Assembly: GCA_016712415.1 (NCBI GenBank)
Contig: JADJRC010000050.1
Coordinates: forward strand, 124,001 to 188,000
Direction of reading: 5' to 3'
Source: Lewinellaceae bacterium
GTDB lineage: Bacteria; Bacteroidota; Bacteroidia; Chitinophagales; Saprospiraceae
DNA: 64,000 bases
Below, piece by piece: positions 24,825-33,825 of the stretch. A program made the translations under genes and the position numbers. Under the pieces are notes generated by a model. It did not search any database. It saw only the letters and a program-made list of their open reading frames with translations, and had not been told where the DNA came from. Every line of letters starts with the position of its first letter. Within the stretch, counting starts at the first letter, position 1.

Positions 24825-26513
24825 TTATTTTTCCAATACAACTTTTCCTGCGGGAAGGCCGTCTATTTTCAGGGTATACAATCCGGGGGAAACATCACCC
24901 GGTATTATTTCAAGACGGTTTGAGCCGTCGATGAGGTATCGCCTGTCTGCCAGCACCGTTTTCCCTTGCATGTCGAGCAATTGCAGCAATACTCCGCCCG
25001 CGCGTTCCGCTTCCAGGCTGACAAAAAAGCGCCCGTTTGCCGGATTGGGGCTAATGCTGTAGTTTTTCAAACCCTGAAACGGCATCTCGCTCCACCGGAG
25101 TTCCAGCGGAAGCCGCTCCCCTGCCCTTCCGTAGGCCTCTGCCTTTAATGCAGGGTCCAGATCGAGCACATCGGCCAAAAAGACGTCTTTCAGGGCCTCC
25201 ACCTCCACAATAAGCAGGTTTTCGCCGGATGTCAGATCAACCGGAGTATTGGCGCCGATCCAGCTCAGGGGAACAAAGGCCTTCGAATTCTGGCGTTCCA
25301 TGTTGTAGGCACTTTCATCAAATCCGGGCAAAACATCCGAACGGATGCCGGTAATACGCAGGGCTCCCGGGTCGATTCCCATCGCAAGTTGGAGTCCCGC
25401 CAGTTTCATTTCCCTGCCGGAAAACACCGGTATAGTGTACGACTCCCCCTTTTCCACCCATCTGTTCTGGCATAAAAGTGGCGACCGATCCCGGTCGTCG
25501 ATGTCGTTGGGTGCAAAATAGGCGCCGGTGATATCGCCGATTTTCACACCCCTGAAGTCAAAACAGGCGCCGTTTGAGGCCATCCCCATCGTATCAGACA
25601 CAAATTTCCAGGTTGCGCCCCCACAGCCGGAGAATCCGTTGTTGATACCTAAAATGACCTTTCGGCCCTCCACAATATCAAAAGTCGTTACCGTACCCGA
25701 ACAGTTCATGTCGGCGGCGATGGCCTGCCAGGGGTTGGCGAATGGCTGGAGGTCCAGGATATGCGATGCGATCTTGACCAGGTCGAAAGTGCTCAGCCCC
25801 GAAAGCGGGTCGCTGTTTTTTACCGGGGTGATCGAATAACCGGCGTTTTGAAGTTCGGGTATGTCAGACAGCGAATAAGTGCCGGATGCCCAGAAACTTG
25901 TCGAAAACCCGCCGCCGGCAGTCTCTACGTTGATCTGCACCGAATCTATGGGATTGTCGTAATAGCTTTTCAGGGAACATTCCTGCTCCTGCGGCAGCAG
26001 GTCGGCAATCTGCTGGCTGAGCAGTGCCATGGTTTGCTGTGGCGAATTGCCGCGAATATCATAGTACACCTCGCCGGTGCCCGGTGCGATGACCACGAAA
26101 GTCGGGGTCCCCTGGTAAGGGCCGAACATACCACTTTGATAGGGCTGCACCGCGGCCAGGCTGCCGCCGCTCGATCCCGCAGCCGGCATCGTCAGGCCCT
26201 TGGCAGTCAGGTAGGCGTTTACCACCGGGTCCGTGTCGGCCTGCATTATGCTCAGCAGCATAAACTCCACCTCGCCCGGGTAGGCGGCCTGCATCGAGGT
26301 GTACAGGGATTGCAGGTGTGGGGCATGGCTGGCACAGGGTGGACAGGTGGTGAAAAATATTTCCAGCACCATCACTTTTTGCTGGTTGACGTAATCCTGG
26401 TAGAGTTTGCGAACCTGCCCGTCGCTGGTGGTCACAGTAAAGTCGGGGGCCGGTGTGGCGACAAGGGCGGTATAGAGCAACAGATAGAGCGGTAAAAGGA
26501 ATAACTTTTTCAT
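24825..26513 (-). CDS. Secreted thioredoxin-fold protein with dockerin-like repeat and T9SS type A sorting domain
   Basis: The start is taken at ATG 26513 (MKKLFLLPLYLLLYTALVA, signal peptide) rather than a GTG two codons earlier. A TlpA/AhpC-like thioredoxin domain covers ~20-165, with the redox motif C-P-P-C in FFTTCPPCASHAP and the cis-proline side FVVIAPGTG. Near residue 265 a single dockerin-like calcium repeat appears (ADMNCSGTVTTFDIVEGRKV). The C-terminus (SISPNPANGRFFVSLE ... PGLYTLKIDGLPAGKVVL) is a type A T9SS sorting signal. A surface-exported oxidoreductase or redox sensor is inferred; no partner is evident nearby. Confidence 0.88.
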   Translation of the reverse strand: MKKLFLLPLYLLLYTALVATPAPDFTVTTSDGQVRKLYQDYVNQQKVMVLEIFFTTCPPCASHAPHLQSLYTSMQAAYPGEVEFMLLSIMQADTDPVVNAYLTAKGLTMPAAGSSGGSLAAVQPYQSGMFGPYQGTPTFVVIAPGTGEVYYDIRGNSPQQTMALLSQQIADLLPQEQECSLKSYYDNPIDSVQINVETAGGGFSTSFWASGTYSLSDIPELQNAGYSITPVKNSDPLSGLSTFDLVKIASHILDLQPFANPWQAIAADMNCSGTVTTFDIVEGRKVILGINNGFSGCGGATWKFVSDTMGMASNGACFDFRGVKIGDITGAYFAPNDIDDRDRSPLLCQNRWVEKGESYTIPVFSGREMKLAGLQLAMGIDPGALRITGIRSDVLPGFDESAYNMERQNSKAFVPLSWIGANTPVDLTSGENLLIVEVEALKDVFLADVLDLDPALKAEAYGRAGERLPLELRWSEMPFQGLKNYSISPNPANGRFFVSLEAERAGGVLLQLLDMQGKTVLADRRYLIDGSNRLEIIPGDVSPGLYTLKIDGLPAGKVVLEK

Positions 26514-26532
26514 GCACACGGGATTTTGATGT

Positions 26533-26540
26533 CAAAAATA
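26533..26540 (-). promoter_or_regulatory. -7 promoter element of the thioredoxin-fold T9SS gene
   Basis: Minus strand TATTTTTG (26540-26533), 19 nt before ATG 26513. Confidence 0.55.
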
Positions 26541-26608
26541 CCACATTTCGGAGAAGCGGTCAAATGCAAACGAATCTAAAACGGTTCGCCCGGAAAGTCG
26601 GGGCGACT

Positions 26609-26616
26609 TAATTTTG
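26609..26616 (+). promoter_or_regulatory. -7 promoter element abutting the di-heme peroxidase start
   Basis: TAATTTTG ends 4 nt before ATG 26621, implying a leaderless transcript. TTC at 26585-26587 lies 21 bp upstream as a weak -33 box. Confidence 0.5.
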
Positions 26617-26620
26617 CCGC

Positions 26621-27556
26621 ATGTTCAGATACCTGCACCTCTCGGTTTTTGCCTTTCTCGGGCTCATGCTTTTTTCGTTTGGTCGAATGCCTGTCGCCGG
26701 TAGCGGGCAACTCGGCGAGCGGCTTTTTTTCGATCCGATCCTGTCGCTGGACAGCACGATCAGTTGCGCGTCGTGCCATATCCCACAATTCGCCTTTTCC
26801 GATACTGCCCGGTTCAGCAGGGGCGTGGGTGGGCGATTGGGCCGGCGCAATGCGCAAGGCATCACCAATATGACCGCCCGAGAGCACTTTTTCTTCGACG
26901 GCCGTGCCGCTACGCTGGAACAACAGGTACTGATGCCCATTCTGGATACGCTTGAAATGCGGGCCACACCCGAACTAGTGATTTCCAGGCTACGGCGGCA
27001 TCCATTTTACGGACCGGCTTTCCGGGAACAGTTCGGGAAGACGGCAGACATGGAAGCATTAGCGGCCGCATTGGCCGAATATGTTCGAACCCTGGAGACC
27101 CCGGATACGCCATTCGACCGGTGGATGAAGGGAAAACCCAACAGCATGAGTGAGGCTGCGACCAGGGGCAGGCGGGTCTTCATGGTTAAAGGCAAATGCT
27201 TCGACTGTCACTTCTCGCCCGATTTTACCGGCGACGAATTCAGGAATATCGGGCTGTACAACGGCAAAGCCCTGAATGATCCGGGGCGATTCGCGGTCAC
27301 CGGCGACCCGATGGACAAGGGCAAATTCAAAGTGCCCGGTCTGCGCAATGTAGCCCTGACGGCTCCTTACATGCACAATGGCATGTTTGCCACCCTGGAA
27401 GAAGTGATTGATTACTACGATACCCCCGACAAGTTCATCGGCGACGCCATCGGGCGAGATACGCTGATGGCCAGGCCGCTGGGGTTGACGGCAGCAGAAA
27501 AGAGCGACCTGAAGGCGTTTCTGGAGGCGTTGACAGACGACCGTTTTATGCGTTGA
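26621..27556 (+). CDS. Di-heme cytochrome c peroxidase (MauG/CcpA family)
   Basis: A signal peptide (MFRYLHLSVFAFLGLMLFS) is followed by two c-type heme sites: C49-A-S-C52-H53 in the first domain and C193-F-D-C196-H197 in the second. GKFKVPGLRNVALTAPYMHNGMFATL is the hallmark C-terminal block of the bacterial cytochrome c peroxidase family, and its Met is a candidate axial ligand. The enzyme would act in the periplasm, reducing hydrogen peroxide or oxidising a protein partner as MauG does. The choice between these cannot be made here, since no MauG-type substrate gene is adjacent. At 311 residues it is close to the family size. Confidence 0.93.
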   Translation: MFRYLHLSVFAFLGLMLFSFGRMPVAGSGQLGERLFFDPILSLDSTISCASCHIPQFAFSDTARFSRGVGGRLGRRNAQGITNMTAREHFFFDGRAATLEQQVLMPILDTLEMRATPELVISRLRRHPFYGPAFREQFGKTADMEALAAALAEYVRTLETPDTPFDRWMKGKPNSMSEAATRGRRVFMVKGKCFDCHFSPDFTGDEFRNIGLYNGKALNDPGRFAVTGDPMDKGKFKVPGLRNVALTAPYMHNGMFATLEEVIDYYDTPDKFIGDAIGRDTLMARPLGLTAAEKSDLKAFLEALTDDRFMR

Positions 27557-27651
27557 ACTGTCCCGGATGCGACAAGAACAGTCGTTTTGAATTGAGTATT
27601 GTCATCTTTCCGCTTGTTCAGCTGTTCTTACTTTAAATTTCAACACCATCC

Positions 27652-28062
27652 ATGAGCAACAACAATTCAAACTGGAACAAACTCAGCCCGGAGGAAGAAT
27701 ACGTCATTGCGCAAAAGGGCACCGAACGCGCCTTTACAGGCGAGTACTGGAACCACAAGGCTGCAGGAACCTATATTTGCAGGCGCTGCAACGCTGCGCT
27801 GTACCAATCGGGAGATAAATTTGACAGCGGCTGCGGCTGGCCATCGTTCGACGATGAGATACCCGGCACTGTCGAGCGGCATACGGACGTATCGTTCGGC
27901 ATGAAACGGGTGGAGATCGTATGCGCCAACTGCAAGGGACACCTCGGGCACGTATTTGAGGGCGAGCGTATGACGGAAAAAAACACCCGGCATTGTGTAA
28001 ATTCCCTATCGATTCGCTTTGTGCCGGAAGGGAAAACCATTACGACCAATCCCGGCTCGTAA
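27652..28062 (+). CDS. msrB: Peptide methionine (R)-S-oxide reductase MsrB
   Basis: MsrB repairs R-methionine sulfoxide in proteins. Structural zinc cysteines are C43, C46, C91 and C94 (CRRC and CANC). The signature SGCGWPSF is at 59-66, GHLGHVF near 96, and catalytic C115 sits in RHCVNSLSIRF. It is a single-domain form of 136 residues with no signal peptide and no MsrA fusion. It stands 95 nt after a peroxidase gene on the same strand, so a shared oxidative-stress theme is possible but not shown. Confidence 0.96.
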   Translation: MSNNNSNWNKLSPEEEYVIAQKGTERAFTGEYWNHKAAGTYICRRCNAALYQSGDKFDSGCGWPSFDDEIPGTVERHTDVSFGMKRVEIVCANCKGHLGHVFEGERMTEKNTRHCVNSLSIRFVPEGKTITTNPGS

Positions 28063-28112
28063 GCAGATATTGGACAAGCCCTTCTCAGCACACAAATAAG
28101 CGGGGTTCCAAC

Positions 28113-28120
28113 TACATTTG
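28113..28120 (+). promoter_or_regulatory. -7 promoter element upstream of the ERG4/ERG24-like gene
   Basis: TACATTTG followed by CC, 42 nt before the start at 28163. No -33 box at standard spacing was recognised. Confidence 0.5.
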
Positions 28121-28162
28121 CCCGGTTTTGAAAAAAATATGCACTTGCATTGAGCAACAAAA

Positions 28163-29242
28163 ATGGAAAATGTAGCGGGATTTTTTGCGCCATTGCTGGT
28201 TTATCTCCTCATCACAGGCTTACACCTTGCCTTGCCCGGCCGGTGGGTAGAGGGCTATGTAACGAAGACCAATTCGACCGAAAAACTGCGGTACCGGCTC
28301 AATGGGCTTCCGGTACTTTTGGGTGTTGTTCTTGGTTGGGGAATATGCTGCCATGCAGGGCTTCTGAGTTGGGATTGGTTTTTTATACACCGCTGGTATG
28401 CGCTCGCCGGCGCTGTTACCTTTGGACTGGTGTTTTCGTTTGTCATGGTCTTGCCCTATCCTGCGGTAAAATCCTCCTTTTTAGTCGATTTTTTTCTGGG
28501 CAGGGCCGATAATCCGCAACTGTGGGGAGGCCGGATTGATGCAAAAATGTGGTTGTACCTGGCTGGCGCCGTCATGTTGGAGTTGAACATCCTGAGTTTT
28601 GCAGCGCACCATTACCTTCTGTTCGGTGATCAGGCATCCACGGGTATATTTTTGTCTGCCGGGCTGCTTTCCTTTTTTGTGGTGGATTATCTGACTTTCG
28701 AAGAAGTACACCTGTATACCTATGATTTTTTTGCGGAAAAAGTGGGGTTCAAACTGGGCTGGGGGTGCATTGCCTTTTATCCCTTCTTTTATTCCGTTCC
28801 ACTGTGGTCGACGGCAGCCCTTCCGGGCAAACCGATACCTGTTGCTGCCTGCATGGTGTTTGTGCTGGTGTTTTTTGCGGGCTGGGGATTATCCCGCGGC
28901 GCCAATTTGCAGAAGTACTATTTTAAAAAAGATCCGGATCGGGTGTTTGCCGGAATCCTCCCAGAAACGATCACCGATGGAAGTAAAACCCTGCTGGTAA
29001 ACGGATTTTGGGGATGGAGCAGGCATATCAATTACCTGGGGGAAATATTGATGGCCACCGGAATTGTGCTCTGTGCCGGACATCCGGCTGAACCGTGGCC
29101 CTGGCTCTATCCCTTATATTACATAGCGCTTCTGTTTCCGCGTCAGATGGACGACGACAAGCGCTGCGCGCTGAAATACGGGCCCTTGTGGACGAAATAC
29201 ACCCAAAAGGTGCCTTACAGGATCATTCCCTATATCTATTAG
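28163..29242 (+). CDS. ERG4/ERG24 (sterol reductase-like) integral membrane protein
   Basis: A polytopic membrane protein of 359 residues with about nine or ten hydrophobic segments. The C-terminal family block is clear: LLVNGFWGWSRHINYLGEIL, then LFPRQMDDDKRCALKYGPLW and VPYRIIPYIY. These match the NADPH-binding end of Delta14- and Delta24(28)-sterol reductases and related isoprenylcysteine-methyltransferase-fold enzymes. Bacterial members may act on sterols, hopanoids, carotenoids or other polyprenoids; the substrate here is unknown. No sterol-pathway genes are nearby. It converges with the SDR gene 15 nt downstream. Confidence 0.85.
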   Translation: MENVAGFFAPLLVYLLITGLHLALPGRWVEGYVTKTNSTEKLRYRLNGLPVLLGVVLGWGICCHAGLLSWDWFFIHRWYALAGAVTFGLVFSFVMVLPYPAVKSSFLVDFFLGRADNPQLWGGRIDAKMWLYLAGAVMLELNILSFAAHHYLLFGDQASTGIFLSAGLLSFFVVDYLTFEEVHLYTYDFFAEKVGFKLGWGCIAFYPFFYSVPLWSTAALPGKPIPVAACMVFVLVFFAGWGLSRGANLQKYYFKKDPDRVFAGILPETITDGSKTLLVNGFWGWSRHINYLGEILMATGIVLCAGHPAEPWPWLYPLYYIALLFPRQMDDDKRCALKYGPLWTKYTQKVPYRIIPYIY

Positions 29243-29256
29243 CGTATGCCCGGGAT

Positions 29257-30054
29257 TCACAGGCGATACATTTTCCGGGTGGTATCGCCCATGAGGGTGA
29301 TGGCCATTTTGCGCGGCATCAATTTTTGCATAATAAAAGTGGCAAACCTGTTTCCCCGACCTGTGATGCAAGAGGGTTGTTTTCCCAGGCGTCTGAAGCA
29401 CTCCTCCACAACCTCCGATGGTTCCTGCACGCGGGGCGCAAAAAAACGGGCCTTTTCAGGGTTTGTATTTATGAAATTGGGTGTAGCCGTCGCACCGGCA
29501 CAACACGAAATAACATCCACACCCCTGTTTTTCCATTCGTACCACAGACTTTCTGCCAGTACCCGGTTGAAGGCCTTGGTGGCCGCGTATGCCGCCAGAA
29601 AACCACTGCCCTGAAAACCTGCGAGGGAGGACATAAGCACCATCGCGCCTTTTCCCCGCTCCAGCATGGGCGCCCCGAAAACCTGCATCATGCGCAATGG
29701 CGTAATCATGTTGGTACCGGCAATCCGTTGATGGTGTTCCTGACTGTTTTTTTCGAAGGGCCCGATGTACGAAAGGGCTGCATTATAAACCAGCAGGTCC
29801 ACTTCCCTGCCCGCCAACTCAGTTTGTACGGATTGTGTCGCGTACGCATCTGAAAGGTCGCAGCAGATACAATATGCCTTTATACCAAACGCTCCGGTCA
29901 ATGCCTCTGCCAACTGCTCCAGGGGCTCCTTGCGCCTGGCAACCAGCACCAAATCCATGCCTTCAGATGCCAAAAAACGGGCAAAAGCCGCCCCTAATCC
30001 CTCAGAGGCGCCGGCTATGAGGGCCAATCGGCCATATCGGTGTGTTAAAGACAT
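29257..30054 (-). CDS. Short-chain dehydrogenase/reductase (SDR) family protein
   Basis: The start is taken at ATG 30054 (MSLTHRYGRLALIAGASEGLG), since the 13 codons above look non-coding. The Rossmann motif is GASEGLG at 15-21, the NNAG-equivalent is YNAALSYIGPF, and the catalytic residues are the Ser of LMSSLAGFQGS with Y-x-x-x-K in YAATKAF. It resembles classical SDRs acting on 3-oxoacyl or sterol-like ketones, but the substrate is not readable. It is 265 residues long. It stands alone on the minus strand, facing the membrane reductase gene. Confidence 0.9.
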   Translation of the reverse strand: MSLTHRYGRLALIAGASEGLGAAFARFLASEGMDLVLVARRKEPLEQLAEALTGAFGIKAYCICCDLSDAYATQSVQTELAGREVDLLVYNAALSYIGPFEKNSQEHHQRIAGTNMITPLRMMQVFGAPMLERGKGAMVLMSSLAGFQGSGFLAAYAATKAFNRVLAESLWYEWKNRGVDVISCCAGATATPNFINTNPEKARFFAPRVQEPSEVVEECFRRLGKQPSCITGRGNRFATFIMQKLMPRKMAITLMGDTTRKMYRL

Positions 30055-30116
30055 TACAGAAGTTTTATGGAAGGTGTAGTACGACAGAATCAAACACCCG
30101 CTTTATTGTTAAAAAT

Positions 30117-30737
30117 TCACCATTTCACCCAGGTACAATCCCAAAACAAACTGACATAATCCTTTCGGTCTTTGACCTCTGGCCACGCATCATCCCCGCC
30201 GCCTGAAAATTTTGTGGTCAGTTCACGCCCTGCCACATCAAATTTCCCGATCGCGCAACCGCCGCATTCATACGGGACATAAGTATATAACATTTTCCCG
30301 GCCTTGTCCATGAACAATTCATTCCCGGGTATCTCGTACCAGTCGCCCTCCATACTGATCAGATAATAGGCGCCGGTGAATTCGCCTGAAGACTTTATGA
30401 TAAAAAAGTCCTGTAGTAATTGCCGTTCAGGAAGTGCAACACCGCCCTCCGACATACTGACGAAACCAAGGTACCGGCTGCCCAGCAACCAGTCGTCTTT
30501 TCGCTGTTCAATCCAGGTCTGGTCCTCTGTCTCTTCCAAAGAAAAAACAGCGTGCAAAATGGTCAAAATGATCCGGGTATCCTCTAATTCATAAACCGTT
30601 TCCCTTACTTCAAAACTGTCGGCAGGGTACTTGTTTCGGTCGAATACATTACCGCACCGGTTCCAGAAGTCCAACTCCTGGGCAGTAGTTTCCCCTGGCA
30701 TCATGGAACAGAAAATCAGAATTAATATTGGTTTCAT
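30117..30737 (-). CDS. Secreted protein of unknown function
   Basis: The start is ATG 30737 (MKPILILIFCSMMPGETTAQ, a signal peptide). The mature protein of ~190 residues is acidic, rich in aromatic residues, and has a YVPYECGGCAIGKFDV stretch with two close cysteines and a further cysteine near the N-terminus. It is likely periplasmic or surface-exposed. I do not recognise a family. It has its own well-formed promoter, with -33 and -7 elements, and no operon partner. Confidence 0.7.
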   Translation of the reverse strand: MKPILILIFCSMMPGETTAQELDFWNRCGNVFDRNKYPADSFEVRETVYELEDTRIILTILHAVFSLEETEDQTWIEQRKDDWLLGSRYLGFVSMSEGGVALPERQLLQDFFIIKSSGEFTGAYYLISMEGDWYEIPGNELFMDKAGKMLYTYVPYECGGCAIGKFDVAGRELTTKFSGGGDDAWPEVKDRKDYVSLFWDCTWVKW

Positions 30738-30757
30738 GTTGAGATTTGCATTTAATC

Positions 30758-30787
30758 CAAAAGTAGGCAATTTCCCGTTTTCTGCAA
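30758..30787 (-). promoter_or_regulatory. Promoter of the unknown secreted-protein gene
   Basis: On the minus strand TTG (30787-30785), a 19-bp spacer, then TACTTTTG (30765-30758): a full match to the Bacteroidota -33/-7 pattern. The start codon is 20 nt downstream. Confidence 0.7.
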
Positions 30788-30885
30788 CAGGTATTGCCCT
30801 AACGTAAAAAACGCAACCCTACATAAGCACCTTTCCCCTACATTAGCCCCCCGTTTTGTAACAAACCCATGTTTACCCGCTTGAT

Positions 30886-32067
30886 ATGGCAGTAAAAGAT
30901 TACTCACAAGATTCCCTCGACCTGCACCGGAAATACCAGGGCAAGATCAGCGTTCGCCCGAAGATGCGCGTGACCACCAAAGACGACCTTTCCACCGTTT
31001 ATTCGCCCGGTGTGGCGGCGCCCTGCGAGGCCATAGCCGCTGACCCGGAAGAGGTGTACACGTATACCATCAAAGGCAATACCGTGGCAGTAGTCAGCGA
31101 CGGCTCTGCCGTGCTGGGCCTGGGCAATATCGGCGCTGCGGCGGCCATACCCGTCATGGAAGGCAAGGCGATGCTGTTCAAGAATTTTGCCGGTATCGAT
31201 GCTTTCCCGATTTGTATCGCATCGCAGGATACGCAGGAGATCATTCGCACCGTGCGGAATATTGCCCCGGTGTTTGGCGGCATCAATCTGGAGGATATCT
31301 CCGCACCCCACTGTTTCGAGGTAGAAGCGGCACTTCAGGACCTCGGTATTCCGGTGTTCCACGACGACCAGCATGGGACGGCGGTGGTGGTACTGGCAGG
31401 CATGATAAATGCGGCCAAAGTGCTGGGCAAGAACCTGAACGACATGAAAATCGTCATCAACGGCGCCGGCGCGGCCGGCATTGCCATTGCCAAACTGCTG
31501 ACGGGTTACGGGCTCAAACGGCCTAAAATAAAAGTCCGCGATGTTATTCTGTGCGACCGGACCGGCGTGGTACACCGCGATCGCCCCGACCTGAACAGTT
31601 TCAAGATCGATGCGCTGCAATTTACCAACCTCGAAGGCGTACACGGATCTGTATTCGACGCCCTGCGCGGGGCAGATGTGTTTATCGGCGTGAGTCAGGC
31701 AAACCTGTTGTCGGCTGCCGATATCAAGACGATGGCCAGGGATGCAATCGTATTTGCACTGGCCAATCCGACACCGGAGATTATGCCGGAAGAGGCTTAT
31801 AAAGGCGGGGCTGCCATTGTCGGCACCGGGAGGAGCGACCTGCCCAACCAGGTCAACAATGTACTCGGGTTCCCGGGTATTTTCCGCGGGGCGCTCGACG
31901 CCCGCGCACCGCGCATCACAATGGAGATGAAACTCGCTGCCGCCCATGCCATAGCCTCGTGTGTGAAGGAGCCGCACCGGGAATACATCATCCCGGGCGC
32001 TTTCGACAAGGCCGTGCCGAGGAAGGTCGCCAAAGCGGTGTATAAAGTTGCCATGAAGGGTAAATAA
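30886..32067 (+). CDS. NAD(P)-dependent malic enzyme
   Basis: Malic enzyme decarboxylates malate to pyruvate. Signatures are TVYSPGVAAPCEAI, NTVAVVSDGSAVLGLGNIG, GINLEDISAPHCFEVE, PVFHDDQHGTAVV (metal site) and INGAGAAGIAIAKLL (dinucleotide fold). At 393 residues it is the short form: the C-terminal phosphotransacetylase-like domain found in the ~760-residue MaeB type is absent. Whether it uses NAD or NADP cannot be decided from motifs here. It is a single gene convergent with a small secreted-protein gene. Confidence 0.94.
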   Translation: MAVKDYSQDSLDLHRKYQGKISVRPKMRVTTKDDLSTVYSPGVAAPCEAIAADPEEVYTYTIKGNTVAVVSDGSAVLGLGNIGAAAAIPVMEGKAMLFKNFAGIDAFPICIASQDTQEIIRTVRNIAPVFGGINLEDISAPHCFEVEAALQDLGIPVFHDDQHGTAVVVLAGMINAAKVLGKNLNDMKIVINGAGAAGIAIAKLLTGYGLKRPKIKVRDVILCDRTGVVHRDRPDLNSFKIDALQFTNLEGVHGSVFDALRGADVFIGVSQANLLSAADIKTMARDAIVFALANPTPEIMPEEAYKGGAAIVGTGRSDLPNQVNNVLGFPGIFRGALDARAPRITMEMKLAAAHAIASCVKEPHREYIIPGAFDKAVPRKVAKAVYKVAMKGK

Positions 32068-32079
32068 TGGACAGGCAGG

Positions 32080-32580
32080 CTACCGGCCCGCAGGAGGATT
32101 GCCAAAATTGATCTCGATCAGCCGCAGCCGGTGTTTTTCCCCCAGTTTCAGGGTTCGTTTGCTGCTTAAAAAATAACCGATGCCCATTGAGCCTGCGGCT
32201 GTGGCATAGAGGGCGCCGTAGTTGGTCCCTTTGTCATTGTACAGCGCAGCAATGGTGGTAGCCAGCGTCAGGGAAGCGCCGAAGGCAAAAAGCACACCGC
32301 CGGTGAGCCGCAGAATGGGCCTGCGGTTTACTTTCAGTTGACTGATATCGCCGAGGTTGACAGGAAAGTTGTCGAGCAGAATGACATTCGAGGCGGGCAA
32401 CATATCGGTAATATTGCGTTGGTACCAATAGTTTTCTTCGCCGGCCAGGCGGTATTTCAGGGTCTCTCCGATATATAACTTTGTGGTTCTTGCGCTGTTT
32501 GCGCGTTCAAGCAACAGCATTTTTTGGCCCCAAACGGTGTTGGCGGCAAGGATCAGTATAAAAATGAAAAAAATACGCAT
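32080..32580 (-). CDS. Small exported or membrane protein of unknown function
   Basis: A signal peptide (MRIFFIFILILAANTVWGQ) and a 147-residue remainder that includes two hydrophobic stretches (GGVLFAFGASLTLATTIAAL and GALYATAAGSMGIGYFL). The N-terminal half (TKLYIGETLKYRLAGEE) looks like a small beta domain. Similar lone proteins are frequent in Bacteroidota but I cannot name the family. It lies 35 nt after the cysteine desulfurase gene on the same strand, so they may be co-transcribed. Confidence 0.7.
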   Translation of the reverse strand: MRIFFIFILILAANTVWGQKMLLLERANSARTTKLYIGETLKYRLAGEENYWYQRNITDMLPASNVILLDNFPVNLGDISQLKVNRRPILRLTGGVLFAFGASLTLATTIAALYNDKGTNYGALYATAAGSMGIGYFLSSKRTLKLGEKHRLRLIEINFGNPPAGR

Positions 32581-32615
32581 GTGCGGGGATTTGGAAACAT
32601 GAACGCGTACCGGTC

Positions 32616-33782
32616 TTATTTCGCGGCCACTCCTTCCGCCATGGATCGTGCGGGCAGGATAGTCTTCAATTTTTCCACTGCGAAATCAACCTCCGCCTTT
32701 GTGTTGTAATGGGAAAACGACAGCCGGATGCTTTTTCGCGAGGGGTCGGCCCCTATGGCCTCCAGCACGTGGCTGCCTTTCTCGGCGCCGCTGGAACAGG
32801 CGCTGCCCCCCGATGCGCTTACGCCGGCAATATCGAGGCTGAGCAACAGCAACTCATTTTTGGGTGAAGGCGGAAAAGAAACATTCAGCACGGTATACAG
32901 GCAATGGCCGTCGAGATCGCCGAGAAACTCGATATCGTCGAACGTCGCCGACAGTTGTTCGCGCATATAGTTACGGATGTCCATGATGTGCGCGCTGCGC
33001 GCTTCCATTTCCGCAGTTGCCAGTTCGAGCGCTTTTGCCAGACCTACAATGCCGTAAACATTTTCGGTCCCGCCGCGCATGTTGCGTTCCTGGGCGCCAC
33101 CGTCGATAAACGGCTTGATCGGCGATGCCGGGTTAATGTATATGAATCCCACTCCTTTCGGGCCGTGGAATTTATGTGCAGCGCCCGATAAAAAGTTGAC
33201 GGGAGTTTCCTGGACGTTGACCGGGAAGTGGCCGATTGTCTGGACGGAATCGGTATGGAAAAGGACGCCGTAGCGGCGACACAGTTCGGATACGGCGCCG
33301 AGATCAAGCATGGTGCCAATCTCGTTATTGGCGTGCATCAGCGATACCAGCGTTTTGACGCCTGCGCTGTCGACAAGGGCTTTTTCCAGTTCATGCAGGT
33401 CGACCCGGCCCAGCCGGTCGACGGGCAGCCAGACCACTTCGACGCCGTTGACGTGTTCTACGCATTCTATGGCATGCAACCCGCAGTGATGTTCCGTCGG
33501 GCTGCTGATGATGCGGCGGACGCCAAGGTCGCGCACAGCGCATTTGATGGCCATATTGTTGCTTTCCGTACCGCCGGAAGTAAAGAATATCTCGGAGGTA
33601 CTGGCGCCAATACACTGGGCTACCGTTTTACGGGCGCTTTCCACCACGGCGCGCACACTCCTGCCTTCGGCGTGAATGCTGGAGGGGTTGCCGAATTGGC
33701 TGCGCAATACCGGCAGCATGGTATCAATGACTGCTTCGGAAATGGGGGTGGTGGCGGCATTGTCAAAATAGACGCGTAACAT
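32616..33782 (-). CDS. Cysteine desulfurase (NifS/IscS family)
   Basis: This PLP enzyme releases sulfur from cysteine for Fe-S cluster and thio-cofactor synthesis. The start is ATG 33782 (MLRVYFDNAATTP), since a start four codons earlier adds nothing conserved. Markers are VYFDNAATTPIS, FTSGGTESNNMAIK, TEHHCGLHAIE, the PLP lysine in SGAAHKFHGPKGVGF, and the catalytic cysteine in ASGGSACSSGAEKGSHVL. At 388 residues it is the IscS-like class I type. No iscU, iscA or sufE neighbour is present, so IscS versus a tRNA-thiolation role is open. Confidence 0.93.
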   Translation of the reverse strand: MLRVYFDNAATTPISEAVIDTMLPVLRSQFGNPSSIHAEGRSVRAVVESARKTVAQCIGASTSEIFFTSGGTESNNMAIKCAVRDLGVRRIISSPTEHHCGLHAIECVEHVNGVEVVWLPVDRLGRVDLHELEKALVDSAGVKTLVSLMHANNEIGTMLDLGAVSELCRRYGVLFHTDSVQTIGHFPVNVQETPVNFLSGAAHKFHGPKGVGFIYINPASPIKPFIDGGAQERNMRGGTENVYGIVGLAKALELATAEMEARSAHIMDIRNYMREQLSATFDDIEFLGDLDGHCLYTVLNVSFPPSPKNELLLLSLDIAGVSASGGSACSSGAEKGSHVLEAIGADPSRKSIRLSFSHYNTKAEVDFAVEKLKTILPARSMAEGVAAK

Positions 33783-33825
33783 GGTTAGGTGCACTTTAAT
33801 CAGTCACAAATAAAAATTGTGGTGG

